Shown piece by piece: positions 39,182 through 51,991 of a stretch of 64,000 bases of DNA (position 1 is the stretch's first letter; the number at the start of each line of letters is the position of its first letter). A program made the translations under genes and the position numbers. The stretch is from Diploptera punctata. Its lineage: Eukaryota; Arthropoda; Insecta; Blattodea; Blaberidae. A model generated the notes under the pieces. It ran no database searches, was not told where the DNA came from, and saw only the letters and a program-made list of their open reading frames with translations. Where the stretch lies: assembly GCA_030220185.1 (NCBI GenBank), contig JASPKZ010007543.1:456501-520500 (forward strand), in the 5' to 3' direction.

Positions 39182-39241
<60 letters not shown>
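39086..39241. repeat. (AAT)n / (ATT)n inverted microsatellite
   Basis: About 65 bp of AAT followed by about 65 bp of ATT, a perfect simple palindrome. Confidence 0.95.
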
Positions 39242-39244
39242 CAT

Positions 39245-39680
39245 TATATCAAACCATAGTTCAGAGCGTTTTAACATATGCTGCAGATGTTTGGCAAATT
39301 CCAACCAGGGAACTGAAAATAATTTTAGAAATGGATGCTTTAAGAAGATCAGCTGGAAAATCTAGAATGAATAGAATACGAAATAAAGAAGTAAGGGAAA
39401 TTATGGGTGTACAAGAGGAGCCGGACATAATAGACATTATAGAAAAAAATACAGTGGTATGGCCATGGTCATGTCAAAAGAATGCCAGAACAAAGATTGC
39501 CTAAAATTGTTATGGAATGGATCCCAATGTAAAAGAAGAAGGGAGGAGGACTAAAGAAAACTTGGATAGAAGTGGTACAAGCAGCTATGAATATCAGAGG
39601 ATTGAATGAAGATCAATGGATAGACAGAGAGGAATGGCGTTTGGTTACCGGAAAACGTCCGCAGCTGTCATGATGCCGGA
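39245..39680 (+). mobile_element. LINE 3' end, family of 20627
   Basis: MDALRRSAGKSRMNRIRNKE, REIMGVQEEPDIIDII and EEWRLVTGKRPQLS with frame breaks. It ends close to the gene B 3'UTR exon. Confidence 0.7.
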
Positions 39681-39769
39681 TGATGGTATTAAATTTAAGA
39701 ATTGGATTGTGTTTATGGGCTCTTGTAATATAATTAGATTAAATATAAAAGAATAATTAATGTTATTAC

Positions 39770-39906
39770 CATTTTTAATAATCTGAATTTTATTCTATAA
39801 TATTATTGATAATTATATTTATACATCTTCATATGTTGAAAGAATAATAATTTGTAATATTCTTTGCAGAACAACTGCTCATCTTCTTTGTTGAATTTAA
39901 ATTTCC
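39770..39906 (-). other. Probable gene B 3'UTR terminal exon with polyadenylation signal
   Basis: A good acceptor (TTTTGTTTTCAG) ends at 39907 and an AATAAA signal lies at 39794-39789 on the minus strand, about 110 nt into the exon. No AATAAA is seen between the gene B stop and the mariner that begins at 44007, which favours splicing from the donor at 44094 into this exon. The reading frame here is not conserved with OBPs. Inferred; transcript data would settle it. Confidence 0.45.
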
Positions 39907-40059
39907 CTGAAAACAAAACAAATATATTTATTTATTTGAACGAAAATGGTCGGTGCCACTGAACTGCTAGTTACCTTACTCGCCTCTGGATCTAAGTGCG
40001 CGGATTCAAGCAAGAACAAATTAAGCACATAAAAACTCTGAGTAGCGTACGTCCACTTC

Positions 40060-40083
40060 GAATATATATATATATATATATGG
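40060..40083. repeat. (TA)n microsatellite
   Basis: Borders the tRNA-like mini-element. Confidence 0.9.
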
Positions 40084-40086
40084 TAT

Positions 40087-40201
40087 GGTAAGAAAAATAA
40101 ATGCCTGGACGGGATTCGAACCCGGATCTCTGAGTCTGTACCTCAGCGTGATATCCATTACACTACCAGGTGAATCCAATTCAAACACTTATTTTTCTTA
40201 T
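40087..40201 (-). mobile_element. tRNA-like mini-element with inverted ends
   Basis: Ends TAAGAAAAATAAATG and CACTTATTTTTCTTA are inverted repeats. Minus strand 40173-40099 folds as a tRNA: D arm GTGTAATGGATATCAC, anticodon arm CTGAG-GTACAGA-CTCAG, T arm CGGGTTCGAATCCCG, CCTGG/CCAGG in the acceptor (5 of 7 pairs). Likely pseudogene. Confidence 0.55.
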
Positions 40202-40297
40202 ATATGTATTATATTCTCCATTATTACTAGATGTCGCGAGAACTCGGTCTTCACTGCCATCTAGTAGCTGACTATAACAAGTAAGCAAATTAAAGAG

Positions 40298-40299
<2 letters not shown>

Positions 40300-40331
<32 letters not shown>
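40300..40331. repeat. (TA)n microsatellite
   Basis: TA run before a LINE. Confidence 0.95.
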
Positions 40332-40333
<2 letters not shown>

Positions 40334-40339
40334 ATATAA

Positions 40340-40945
40340 CTTGTGCAACAGAAGGTTTCAGCTGCAATAAGAGCGATATGCAGCATCAAAAATCTCCACC
40401 AATTATCAACAGAAACAGCTATGACGCTCTTCAAGACAGTCATAACTCTCATAACAACATATGGAATTAACATAATATGGGACAAACTCACAAACAGAGA
40501 CTTGACACAAATAGAAACAGTAAAAGCTCGCTTCATGAAAAGAGTTCTGGGAGTTGGAAAAACAGCACCTTCAAGAATGACGTACGTCTTAATGAAAGAA
40601 ACCTTCTTCATTGAAGACATTAGACGGCAGCTATTCCTACCGAACACCTGCGCATATGAGACAACAATGCAAGGACTATAGGAGAAGAGGAATGACATCT
40701 GCAGCGAATTCTACACAACAGAGGCTATGTGTACGAGAGAGTGGACACGACCAAACTACGAGATGAGGCACATCCTAACACGGTATGCAATCCATGGCTT
40801 TCACCATAAGGTTTGCAGCATAAAGCGATTCCACGAGCCAAACCAAGAATGCATATGCGAACTGTGTAACCATCCATGTGAACGATATCACGTCGAAAAG
40901 TGTGCGGAAAGACAATTATCGTTTAACAAGTTTTGCTTAGACTAA
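40340..40945 (+). mobile_element. LINE C-terminal fragment with Cys/His knuckle, third family
   Basis: First piece QQKVSAAIRAICSIKNLHQL, SRMTYVLMKETFFIEDIRRQ; after a stop, RYAIHGFHHKVCSIKRFHEP and CICELCNHPCERYHVEKC. The last block has C-x2-C-x3-C-x3-H-x3-C spacing like the zinc-binding tail of some non-LTR elements. Two frames. Confidence 0.6.
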
Positions 40946-40949
40946 ATTT

Positions 40950-41450
40950 ACTAACAATTTGCACATTTGTGCGCATTTACTTTCATTCATATTGTATATA
41001 ACTTACAAGAAAACTGACAAGCATTGCATGCGGAAACCTATCTTGAAATTTCTCCCAGGTAAGTGTTATGATGTATCCAGGCCGAAAAAAAACTGCCTTT
41101 TTAACTGTAAAACACTAAAATTCAGTGCCAAATAAATCATTAAAACTATAAAGGACTAATATAAGTCGTGGCTCGGTAGATTGGCTAATCTTCACTACCT
41201 TCCGTGTGTGCAATGTCCCGCCTCATTCTACTCTGCTCTTATTCAAGCAGGGAACCCATGTGCGCCGTAAAATGGATTGCCATTGCTAGATTCTGGCTTC
41301 GATTTCTGTGTCTTGCATTTAAAAAGGCAGATTTTTTTTGACATGATCTTAGTACATCTCCGCAGTCTATTTTAAAATTTGTTTCTATATATAAACTCTG
41401 AATGGCTCTTATACTTTAAATAATATCTCTCTAAAATACAATTTAAGAAT
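40950..41450. other. Unassigned, gene B 3'UTR intron
   Basis: No gene; an AT-rich stretch with no recognised family. Confidence 0.4.
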
Positions 41451-41454
41451 ATCT

Positions 41455-42060
41455 ACATCTATAACAAAAATATTAGCTCTGAAAGGAAAATGTGCAATAA
41501 GAACAACAATAATGATAAACAATGTAATTATAGACCAAGTTTAGAATTTTAATTATTTGGGATGTCATTTAGGCAATGACAGAAATTTAGATAAACACAT
41601 TAAAATAGAACAATTCGATTATCTATGTGGCACAATTAAACGCACTTTATTGAATAAGACTAGAAAAGAAACTATTTTGAAGTTTTACAAAGTATTGGCA
41701 GTTCCATTTCTTATCTATGGTGTGAAACCTGGACATTAACAAAGGCAGATAGTAAACAAATAGAGGCTGCTGAAATGAAGATATTGAGAGCAATAGCAGG
41801 ATACCGAAGGACCGATAAAAAGAAAAAAGAAGATATAAGAACAGAACTCTGTGAAAGAATAAAATATTATCAACATGCTTATCTTCAGCACGTATTACGA
41901 ATGAATGAACAGCGCATACTAAGAAGAATGTATAATTATAAACCAAAAGGGAGAAGAATGTTGGGAAGACCATTGAAGAGATGGAAGGACCAATCCGACC
42001 TATAATGAGATCGGAACAGGCCATTGGGCTTAATCCTTGTTGATGATGATGATGATGATG
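41455..42060 (+). mobile_element. LINE 3' end
   Basis: NYLGCHLGNDRNLDKHIKIE, CGTIKRTLLNKTRKETILKF and MKILRAIAGYRRTDKKKKED; ends GGRRMLGRPLKRWK-like, then GATGATGATGATGATGATGA. Confidence 0.78.
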
Positions 42061-42099
42061 ATCTTAGTACATCACAACGCTTCCCATGGGAGACATTTT

Positions 42100-42365
42100 A
42101 AAGTAGGTGTCGCCATGGAATGGTTAACAGTTTTGTTGTAAAGTATTATTTGGATGGAGAAAAATCTTTTAGGTTTGAGGCTATTTTAGGAGCCTGAATG
42201 TCTTCAGACTAGGAACTCACAGCTTAAATACCCTCCGTAGGATTGTCATTTGGATTTTTTCCATCCTAAAAATGCATCAACTGCGGCCGGATTTGAACTC
42301 GTGCACCTGGGGATTAGAGGCAAGTAATATAACCTCTAGACCACCAAGGCTTGACGTACTGTACA
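42100..42365. mobile_element. SINE C/D fragment
   Basis: ACTCGTGCACCTGGGGATTA and ACCTCTAGACCACCAAGGC read on the minus strand as a degraded tRNA-like head. The body matches 12243-12455. Confidence 0.45.
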
Positions 42366-42679
42366 ATTAGCGTACTGAAAATTATATCATGCTTGATAAT
42401 ACAGATCTCTGAGGAATCTTTTTTCTGAATTCCACGTCCGGATTCGAACTGAGAACCGAGTTGTTAAAGGATGGTCTTAAATAGAGTATTTCAGTAAGGT
42501 GAAATTAACTAAACTAGCTTGGATAAGTAATTCTCGCAAAGGTGTACGTTTTTATATGAACAAATTTCCTACAGATGTCAGCGAGTGGCCTCACAGAGGC
42601 ACTTAGCAAGCAGTTAACATATTTTTGAATGAAAAGGCCGATTTAATTTTGCTATCTCCTAGATTTTATTTATCTTTCA

Positions 42680-43075
42680 AACATCATCATAATCATCATG
42701 ATCAACTTATAGGACAGATCTTCCTTCCTTAAAAGTCTCTCTCCATCTTGTCCTAGCCCTTCTTTTCCTTGTGTTCCTCAGCTTCCAGGATTATTTTTAA
42801 TGTGCTTTCTGTTGCCAATATTTTGAAGATGTTGATACCAATTATATTCTCACTCTTTTAGAAATCCACACAGTTTCATCAATTTTACATCGCCTCTGAT
42901 TTCTGTATTTCGCAATTCATCTGAAATTGTATTTCTTGCTGCATTCTCAGAAACTTCAATTCAGCTGAATCTAACCTTTTTTCTGTTCTTTAAATAGGCC
43001 TTGTTTCACTTGTCATACATTAAACAAGGTAACACTAACCTTTAGATTTTTTTTAATACTAAAAGATACATCGCC
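42680..43075 (-). mobile_element. LINE 3' end, degenerate
   Basis: CATCATCATAATCATCATGA tail followed on the minus strand by WKRD-, RNTRK- and RFLRMQQEIQFQ-like blocks in broken frames. Confidence 0.5.
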
Positions 43076-43123
43076 TCCGGCCGTGACCTATTATATTATG
43101 TTACTAGAAGCGATATACTAGTA

Positions 43124-44007
43124 CATTCATTAAGTTCTGAAACTTTACGCCTGAGGATAGGCACCCACAAGAATCTGAGTGTCTCACAAGATGCCGATAA
43201 CTAGGCGTACACTTAAATAGAATCACATCCTCCCTTAAAACAGTCGCCTTTGGCCGTCATGCATGTTTGCCAACGGTAGGTATAGCTGTTGGAAGCACCG
43301 CTGAAATATATTAGGAGCAAGGTCCGGTATGACTTCTCTTGTGGCAGTCATAACCTCTTCGGAAGAATGAAATCTACGCCCACGTAGGATTGCTTTCATT
43401 CGAGGAAAGAGATCAAAAGCGACAAGTGATCATCACGTTGGTCTTGCGACAGGATTCCTGGCACACTGTGCTGGGTAAGGTAAACCGAGACATGTCCAGG
43501 TCATCAGACAGAATTTTGTAACAAGTACCATTGCTGACCCCTAACACTGCTGCCAGATCGTCTACTGACTGGGAGCGGTTACCACGCACCAACGTCACAA
43601 CTTCTTCGATCTTGCGTTTAGTTCGAATTGTTTGTGGCCGACCAGTACGCACATCATCTTCCAAACTGTATCTTCCTTGCAAAAAACGTCGGTGCCACCT
43701 AAACACAACATTGCGACTCAATGCGTACTCACCGTAAACTTACTGCATCATTTGAAACGTTTCGACAGCGGTCTTGCCTAATTTCTGACAGAACTTGATG
43801 TTGCTCTAACTGTGACATCTCGAGTTCCCACATGCGCATTCAAATCACCGTCACGACAAAGACCGTAGTTCTGCTTGCAGTGAATGCACTCAACTGTCTC
43901 TTGCTGGGATTAGAGCCTAACTGACAAGGTAACATACCACGGCGCCACGTATTCGCTGTAGCGTAATACAGCGCCACTGTGCGCTCAGTCTCAAAATGTA
44001 ATGACTG
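43124..44007 (-). mobile_element. Internally deleted mariner (MLE copy 2)
   Basis: TA-flanked, reverse orientation to copy 1. 43721-43413 encodes SRNVVFRWHRRFLQGRYSLE, DDVRTGRPQTIRTKRKIEEV and SVDDLAAVLGVSNGTCYKIL. The same internal stretch is missing as in copy 1. It sits about 90 bp beyond gene B exon 6, in the 3'UTR intron. Confidence 0.85.
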
Positions 44008-44104
44008 TACCACGTAATAACAACTACATTAAGTTATATTTGAATAATAATGCATGTCATATCAATTTGAACAGTAAGCACTGTGTCAGTGTACCTGTTG
44101 GAGT

Positions 44105-44181
44105 TTATCTCCTCTTCTTTTTCTGAAGGTTGAAAAGACATTTCACCATTTGGTAAGTGTTGTTGCACTTCCCTTCAGCCT
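44105..44181 (-). CDS. Gene B exon 6: C5-C6 and stop
   Basis: Acceptor CTATATTCCAG; the first two bases complete GAG (Glu). It then encodes AEGKCNNTYQMVKCLFNLQK, KKRR and TAA. C-x8-C followed by LF is shared with gene A. Ten bases after the stop a possible donor (ACAG|GTACAC) opens a 3'UTR intron. Confidence 0.9.
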
Positions 44182-47100
44182 CTGGAATATAGAAATATTA
44201 AGTCATTAAAAAACGAAATATAACGATTTAATTGAAGCAAGAGGTAAAAGAAAATGTATAAATTTAGGAGACAGTTCGAAGACATAAAATAAATTCTGGC
44301 TCATAAAAATTTAAAATAAATAATACAAGGGAAATAAATTAAACAAAACAATATAGAATAGATTAATACCAGACAGAAGAAGTTAATTAAATACATTAGT
44401 AAATAATACAAAGCGAAGAAAATTTAGGATATAGTTTTAAAATTATAAAACTCAGTCTGACACACAAAAGATTAATGTAAAGGAGAATGATACAAATAAA
44501 ATATTACATAACAGATTAATACCCAACTGAAGGAACTAAAAATAAAGTTATATAATAATATGAACTTATAAAGCAATAAACAAACCCTATTAGGGATTTC
44601 GAAAGGGATGAAGCTATTGAAATAATCGTTCAGATGAATTTGTTTTCATCGAAGGAAAAGTTGACATACATGAATATATGTGTTGTGTTATGCATGCATA
44701 TATAATTCTTCTGTATGTGAGTATTTCACTGAACTCCTGAACTCCTCCCTAAACGACTGGACCGATTTTTATGAATTTTTTTGTGTGTACTTGAGTGGGT
44801 CCGTATATGATTTAGATCCCAATTGAACCCTTTAAAACCATTAGGAGTAGGAGTTCACCTGAAGTGAAAATTTACAAATCGCTCTACCGGTCACAATTTT
44901 CGAGGTTTCACAATGAAACTCAGTTAATCGTATTAAAATGAACCGAGTTAGGTGTCGTCCAAAAATGAGCGAAATCCGACAATTACAAGTGGATGTTTAC
45001 CTGAAATTTGAAATTAAAAACTGAGTGGCAACAGCCATGTTTGGTTCGTCTCAGCGTATACCATATAGTTTAATTAACATTTAACGAACGCGGGTGCGAG
45101 TTATAGTGTAAAAGTTGTAAGTTGGCGTGATTTTTGCTATCCTTGTCTAGATAACTGTTCTTCCACCCTTCGCTAGACGTCTGAGTGACATGTGTACTAT
45201 AATGGGATACCCTTGTAAAATTACTTAGGAATGCTAGAAAAACTCCACCCCCACTTTCGCCCAGTCACTTTTGTTCACGTAATTTTTTCTCAGTGGCGAC
45301 TGTTACAGAGTTCGTTTGTAGTTTGTGAGAGTGAGTGAGATATGATATTATATTAGTGCAAAATTAAAAATTTAACAAAATTGTATCTGAGTTAGAAAGT
45401 TTAGCTGTAACTTTAAATATTGTATTGAGTATTGTGCTTGACGACGATGAAACTGAAAATGAAGACATAGAAACTTGCCAGGAAGAATCTTTAGAAGAAG
45501 GGAATGCCGCCACTGATCTATGTTCACTGCAGGGAGTGTCTGCCCTACCGCTGTCACCGTGAAGAGATATGTGTATGAGAAAGAAGATGGTGAGTACTCT
45601 CTTTCTCTTTCTAAAATATTATAGACACTTTAGCCCTCACGGACTATAGTACATCCATCTATCCACAGTAATTCTGCCCGAGGACAGGTCTTTCACTGCA
45701 ATCACAACATTTTCATGCTATGCTTTGCAGCGTTACTAGGGAATTGCAAGCGTGGTAGGTTCCCGTTGCTTTCCACATGTGGAAAGCTAGTACATATATA
45801 TTTTAATCTGTGTATATATAAATTTGTATGTGTCGTTTTCTATTCTATCTATAAGGTTGTATGTTTGTCTGTACCACATATACTGCATGTTGTGACTGAC
45901 CTTGTCTAGCGCAGAATTTGATGTCCCGTCTGAGTTCACGTTCATCTACCTTAATGCCTTCTTCCTCCAGTTCTATCAACACTTCCTCAACTATGAAGTC
46001 CACATTGAGCACCCCATGCTTCACCTGGAAGATAAGCATATATATAATTTTATCAAATGTATTGCTTTGTATTTAAGGGACTGGGAAGTAATATTCTAAT
46101 TCAAATTATACCTCCACCTTAAAAATAAAATTTTATAATCACAGTGTAAAAAGAAAATTGCATTATTTCACAAAACATGTTACATAATGTAGTCTGCAGT
46201 TACCAAGAAAGAAAAATCGGAAATATTTTGCAACGTGTGACGCGAAACATTTTTTTTCAAATCATACACCATGCGCATGCGCCAACAGACGCGAAGCGGT
46301 TTACACTGTGGAATTACGAGATGCAGCCAATATATATATATATATATATATATACGATATTTAACGAACCTAAAAGCTAACCTAACGCAATTTGCGTACT
46401 CTAATCTATGATAGACCAACCTAAAATTTAACCAAAAGCAATTTAAGTACTCTTACTTGTGAAAGACCAAGCTAAAACTTAACCAAGCACAATTTAAGTA
46501 CGTACTCTAACATGTGAAAGAATGCAACGCCCAAAAAATAAATAGTAAGTTATTAAATTCTGAAGTATATGTGTACAGTTAATTAGTACATACTCTATGT
46601 TGGCTGCACTGGAACACGTCTTTGTTGTTACATAGAATATTCGTTAAAATCAATATGGCTGCCACTTCTTCATGCTACGTATGTAGTTAAATATCATAGA
46701 AAAATATATTGAAATAATCTTCAGAAAAAGTGTAAAAATCATTGTAAATGGTGGGAAATGAAACCCAAACAATAAAATGTGACAGGAGCTTATGAAGGAA
46801 TTAAAAAAAGTCGCGTCGCATGTTGTAAAGTTTAGCCTAAAAATCCAAAAAAAAAACTTCTGCCATCTGTTGACATGTTACAAAAATAATACTGCATTAT
46901 ACTGGGAATACAAACAATACAGAGCGATTCCGTAAGATCTCTCAAAGTTAAAAAGGACATAGTGGATGCTCCACTGAACAGTTTGAGGGTGGGAACCTAC
47001 GGTCCGAGAAGCCAGCTTAAGGAGATATAGGAGTAAAGTTGTATATAATAATAGTAATAAATGCGCACTAATGTGCTTACAATATATATTATTACAGAAC

Positions 47101-48304
47101 AGAACTCTGAAAGTGATTCGCCTGTCTGCGAGCAGTTCATAGCTTGTTAGGTATCACCACATCTCTCGCATACACAATCAGGTCCAAGTTGGTGGTATCC
47201 CTTTCTTCTACATATTCCGTGATGGAACCCAAGCACAGAAAATCTTGTTACAAAGTGTCTCAAGTCATAGCCCGCACGCTGCCATCAGTAGATGTCATTG
47301 CATCCGTGTTATACAACTCTGCCGGGATTTCTTCTCTCTTCTCCTCTCGTTCCATTAAAACCGCTTGAAGGCACTCCGTGTATGGCAGTAACATTTTAAG
47401 TCTTAGCTCTTCCAATAGAAAGGTTTTTCTAGCTAATACATAGACTAATCGGGACGCCGTGTACTTAGTCCCAACGCTCTTTTAAGGAATCTCGCCTTGA
47501 GATTCTCTAACTCTGCTATTACACATCCAAGTTAACTGTTCACGGGCGGAGGGGAAGAGTTTTAGCGCTAGTGTCGCCGATCAGCTGAATCTGTGGAAGG
47601 GATGTAGGAGAAAACTGTACATCCGATCACGTATTGAAATTTTTCAACTTCAAATGTGGGGGAGAGAATCTCTAAACACGTGTGAAAGTTCTTAACATGG
47701 TTGTCAAGTTAGTTATTTAAGCACGGAACGCTCTAGCGGTCGGATCATTTAAAATCACAGTATTTGTCGTCCCTCTGTTGCCAACCTCACAATAAATCAC
47801 AAGTGGCAACATGTAATGAGAAGGCCAAGGAAGGGACAGCTCATTCCTAGACGTCACCCCAAAAGTAACAGAGTTGTCAAGTTAGTCATTCTGCCACTGA
47901 CCGCGCAGAACGACGGATCATTAAAATACATAGTATTTGTCAGCTCTCTACCTGCCAATCAAACAACATGATACAAAGGAGAGGAAGTGGCAACATAGTA
48001 AGGAATAGAAAGAGAAAGACAGTTTGTTAGTTAACATATTTTCCGCCTGCACCAAACACTTGGAAACTGTTTTCTTGTTAGATGTTCCCAAATTAGTTCC
48101 AAGCCGTATCTGACAGTCGGCAGTACTTTGACGTTGAAGAGCTTCATTGCAGTTTCTATCGATATCCTTTGCAAATATGTGATATCATTTGTGTTACGTA
48201 TTGCCGCTATATCTTATCTAGCGTTACTGTGCATAACTTGTGCACAAGTTTAAATATGCTATGTTGTTCACTTACATGTAACAGTCCGTGAGGATTTAGT
48301 TATC

Positions 48305-48345
<41 letters not shown>

Positions 48346-51130
48346 TATCCTCTTCTAACTCTGAGGTCGCCCTTATCTAACATTATTTACAATTTAATAT
48401 AAAATTATAGAATATTCACCTGAAAGGTCCGTCTCCTCAACTTAATTATCATTTAACTGTAGCGCTTTCGGGACTTGTCCCATCATCGGCAGGATTCAAA
48501 ACTGGTGTTTCACTGAAGATCTGGTAGAGGGGGTTGCATGTATTGGGTTCGTTTTCGTTTATCAGGCTGTCGTTGTGAGCTGCTTTAATGATTTCCATCT
48601 CTTCGAGTACGTTTATCTTCGCTGGATTATTTTCTCTGTGCATTACTGTTAGGGTGTTTTCATGAAGGACATCGCATGTTAAATATTGAAAACACCCTAA
48701 CAGTAATGCACAGAGAAAATAATCCAGCGAAGATAAACGTACTCGAAGAGATGGAAATCATGAAAGCAGCTCACAACGACAGCCTGATAAACGAAAACGA
48801 ACCCAATACATGCAACCCCCTCTACCAGATCTTCAGTGAAACACCAGTTTTGAATGCTGCCGATGATGGGACAAGTCCCGAAAGCGCTATAGTTAAATGA
48901 TAATTAAGTTGAGGAGACGGACCTCTCAGGTGAATATTCTATAATTTTATATTAATTTTGAATAAACCTCAACGGAACACATCACGAATCTTATAAAAGT
49001 TGATTATTCACAATAATATTTATGGTCAATGGTCTTCTTTTGTCAATATTATTGGAAATGTTTGGGTGTTTTCATCCCCTCTCTCCTAACACATTCCAGC
49101 ACGTATTATCAGGCACCATGATATGCCTGAGGGAAGATCGAGCGAGAGGGAAGGTGACTACCCATGTCTTTCTTAAACCGTCCAAACTATTTCTCTCTCT
49201 AGACAACTAAGACCCCACAGAGTGTAGTAAACCCTTTTGTTCCTGCAAGGAAGAGCCTGATGACTAGCAAGTTATGATGCAGGATTTGACCTCACTCCCT
49301 TTTTGATTATTTCTTATGGATATATCTAAAGTTACTTGTGTTTGAAACTCCAGCGGAAACGGACATGGAATTAGTTACCAGGATTTGTAATGTGATTCCA
49401 TACACACCAGGGATATTTGCTAGGTTGGGACAGAATCTTACATGCCGATGCGATGATTGTATTGAAGTTGGTGGCCGTCAGTTTGAGCAACGGTTGTAAC
49501 ATACAAGATTACATGTTAAATGTTAATTTACAATAATATCCATCCATAGTAATCCTGCCCGAAGGCAGATCCTTCACTGCAATCATAGCATTTTTGTGGT
49601 ATGCTTACAGATTTACTAGGGAATTGTAGGTGTGGTAGCTTCCCGTTGCTTTCCACACCGGTGAAGGATGATGATGATAAGGATGATGATGGTGATGGCC
49701 ATATGATTTCGGGGACAGTTTGGGCCTTAAAGTTTTCCTGACATTTGTCTTACAGGTGAGGAAAACCCAGATAAAAATCTCGCCCAGGAAAACTGCCCCG
49801 AACGGGGATCGAACCCGGGCCCGCTGCGTGACAAGGCAACACGCTACCTCGAGATCACAGTGGTGGACGTACAATAATATATAATTATGTAAATAAAAAG
49901 AGTAGACAGTAAAGTGAAAGACACTTTACACCCACCTTCCTTAAGCTGGCTTCTTAACCGTAGGTTTCTTATCTAAAATTGTTAATTGCATAATTCTCCA
50001 TGTCCTGTTGCATTTTTTACAATATTACAGAATAATGCTGTATATTATATCCTATATACGGTAGGTTCTCACTATTTCATAATGATTAAATTTATCCATA
50101 TTTAAGAAAACTATAATTTAAATATTTAAACATTTAAAAATATAATCTTGTAAATGAAGATCTTAAGTACGCGATTCTTGAAAAAGATTTGTTTCAAATC
50201 CACAACAACTGATTCATAAAAAATAAAAACAAAATAAATGTCAAATGATGAAATTGCCATATTCTAGTTTCCAATTTCGCCAATTAAGTTCATAGTGATT
50301 TTGAAGACTAAACAATTATTTTGCACAAACGTATTCAAGCTTGCGGTTCTTTTAATGTACATGAAATTTACATTGTTACATTTAATGTATCTTTCCATCC
50401 ATAGTAATTCTACGCGAAGGCAGGTCCTTCACTGCAATCATAGCATTTTCATGCTATGATTGCAGCTTTACTAGGGAATTGTGTAGGTATGGTAGCTTCC
50501 CGTTGCTTTCCACACCGGTGAAGGATGATGATGATGATAATGATGATGATGATGGCCGTATGATTTCGGGGACCGTTTAGGCCTTAAAGTTTTTCCTGAC
50601 ATTTGTCTTACAGGTGAGGAAAAACCCCGATAAAAACCTCGCCCAGAAAAACTGCCCCGACCGGGGTTCGAACCCGGGCCCGCTGCGTGACAAGGCAGCA
50701 CGCTACCTCGAGACCACAGCGGTGGACAATGTATCTTTAACTGTTTATAATTAGTATAGTGTATATCTATATTTGTCAAATATTTATTTATATTTGTGCT
50801 GGTTGAGTGGAAGAGAAGGCCTTATGGCCTTAACTCTGCCAGAATAAATAAAACATTATCTTCTTCTTCTACTACAAGGTTTAGGCTATGCAGCCTGTTC
50901 CGGCGAAGTTAAATGTGGAGTCCATCTTCTACGTGGTCGGCCAACATCTCTTGTTCCTCTGGGATTATACAGGAAGGTTCTTTTTGGTATTCTTTCGTTG
51001 TTCATTCTCATTAAGTGTTCTGTCCATTTCTTATTATTTTCGCTGATTTTATCTTCAATTTTATATATATTTAATTCTTCTCGTATAGTTTCATTCCTTA
51101 TTCTATCCGCTCTTGTGCATCCTTGTGCAA

Positions 51131-51190
<60 letters not shown>

Positions 51191-51952
51191 CATTATCTTT
51201 ACCTTGTCATGGTGGAGTGGCTTGAGTGCTTAAATGATCCCGAGAGCTATGCCGGCGGTAGCATTGCTGCCGATAGGGTTACCCATGCCGGACTGGTCGA
51301 AGGTGATAAGCCAGACGAAAAAAGTACCTTGGGCGAAAGAGTGACGATCTTTCACCGTAAAAATACAACCGTCAAGAAATGCGGACATGGGTTCAACTGG
51401 GGTAAAGTTTTCCGGAGGTCAATTTTATAGTCCCCCATTCGGTTCTCCGGGCGGGGACTACTTCAGGGAACCCATGCCAAAGGCTCAAACAATTATATGG
51501 GTGCGAAACATGGACTCTTATTTTAAGGGAGGAAATGAGATTACGAGTATTTGAGAATAAAGTTCTTAGGAAAATTTTTGGACCAAAGAGAGATGAACAG
51601 ACAGGAGAATGGAGAAGACTACATAACAATGGAATACATGGTCTTTTTAGGAAACCAGATATAATAAGAACAGTTAAGTCTCGTAGATTGCGATGGGCAG
51701 GACATGTTGCACGTATGGGGAATGACAGACTTGCATGGAAGCTTCTTGTAGGAAAGCCAGAGGGAAAACGCCCAGATGGTAGACCAAGAATGAGGTGGGA
51801 GAATAACATTAACTATGATTTGAGGGAAGTAGATTATACAGGGGATGATTGGAAAACATTAGCTCAGGATAGGGATGTATGGAGAGCTTATATCCGCGTG
51901 GCCATGAACCTACGGTTCGATAGTGCCAGTGAGTAAGAGTAAGTAAGTATTA

Positions 51953-51991
<39 letters not shown>

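Noticed and set aside
40099..40173. Functional tRNA gene
   Set aside because: Two acceptor mismatches, a T-stem mismatch and position inside a repeat with inverted ends.
45845..46039. 64-codon minus-strand ORF as a stand-alone small gene
   Set aside because: It overlaps gene B exon 5 and reads through both splice sites; splicing explains the conserved part.
46140..46190. Minus-strand TGTAACATGTTTTGT as the C2-C3 exon of gene B
   Set aside because: It gives C-x3-C, but no donor follows and it lies too close to exon 5; the exon at 52500-52535 has consensus sites, exact length and clear similarity to gene A.
47144..47368. Plus-strand 74-codon ORF
   Set aside because: No domain, no splice context, and surrounding sequence looks like a degraded transposon.
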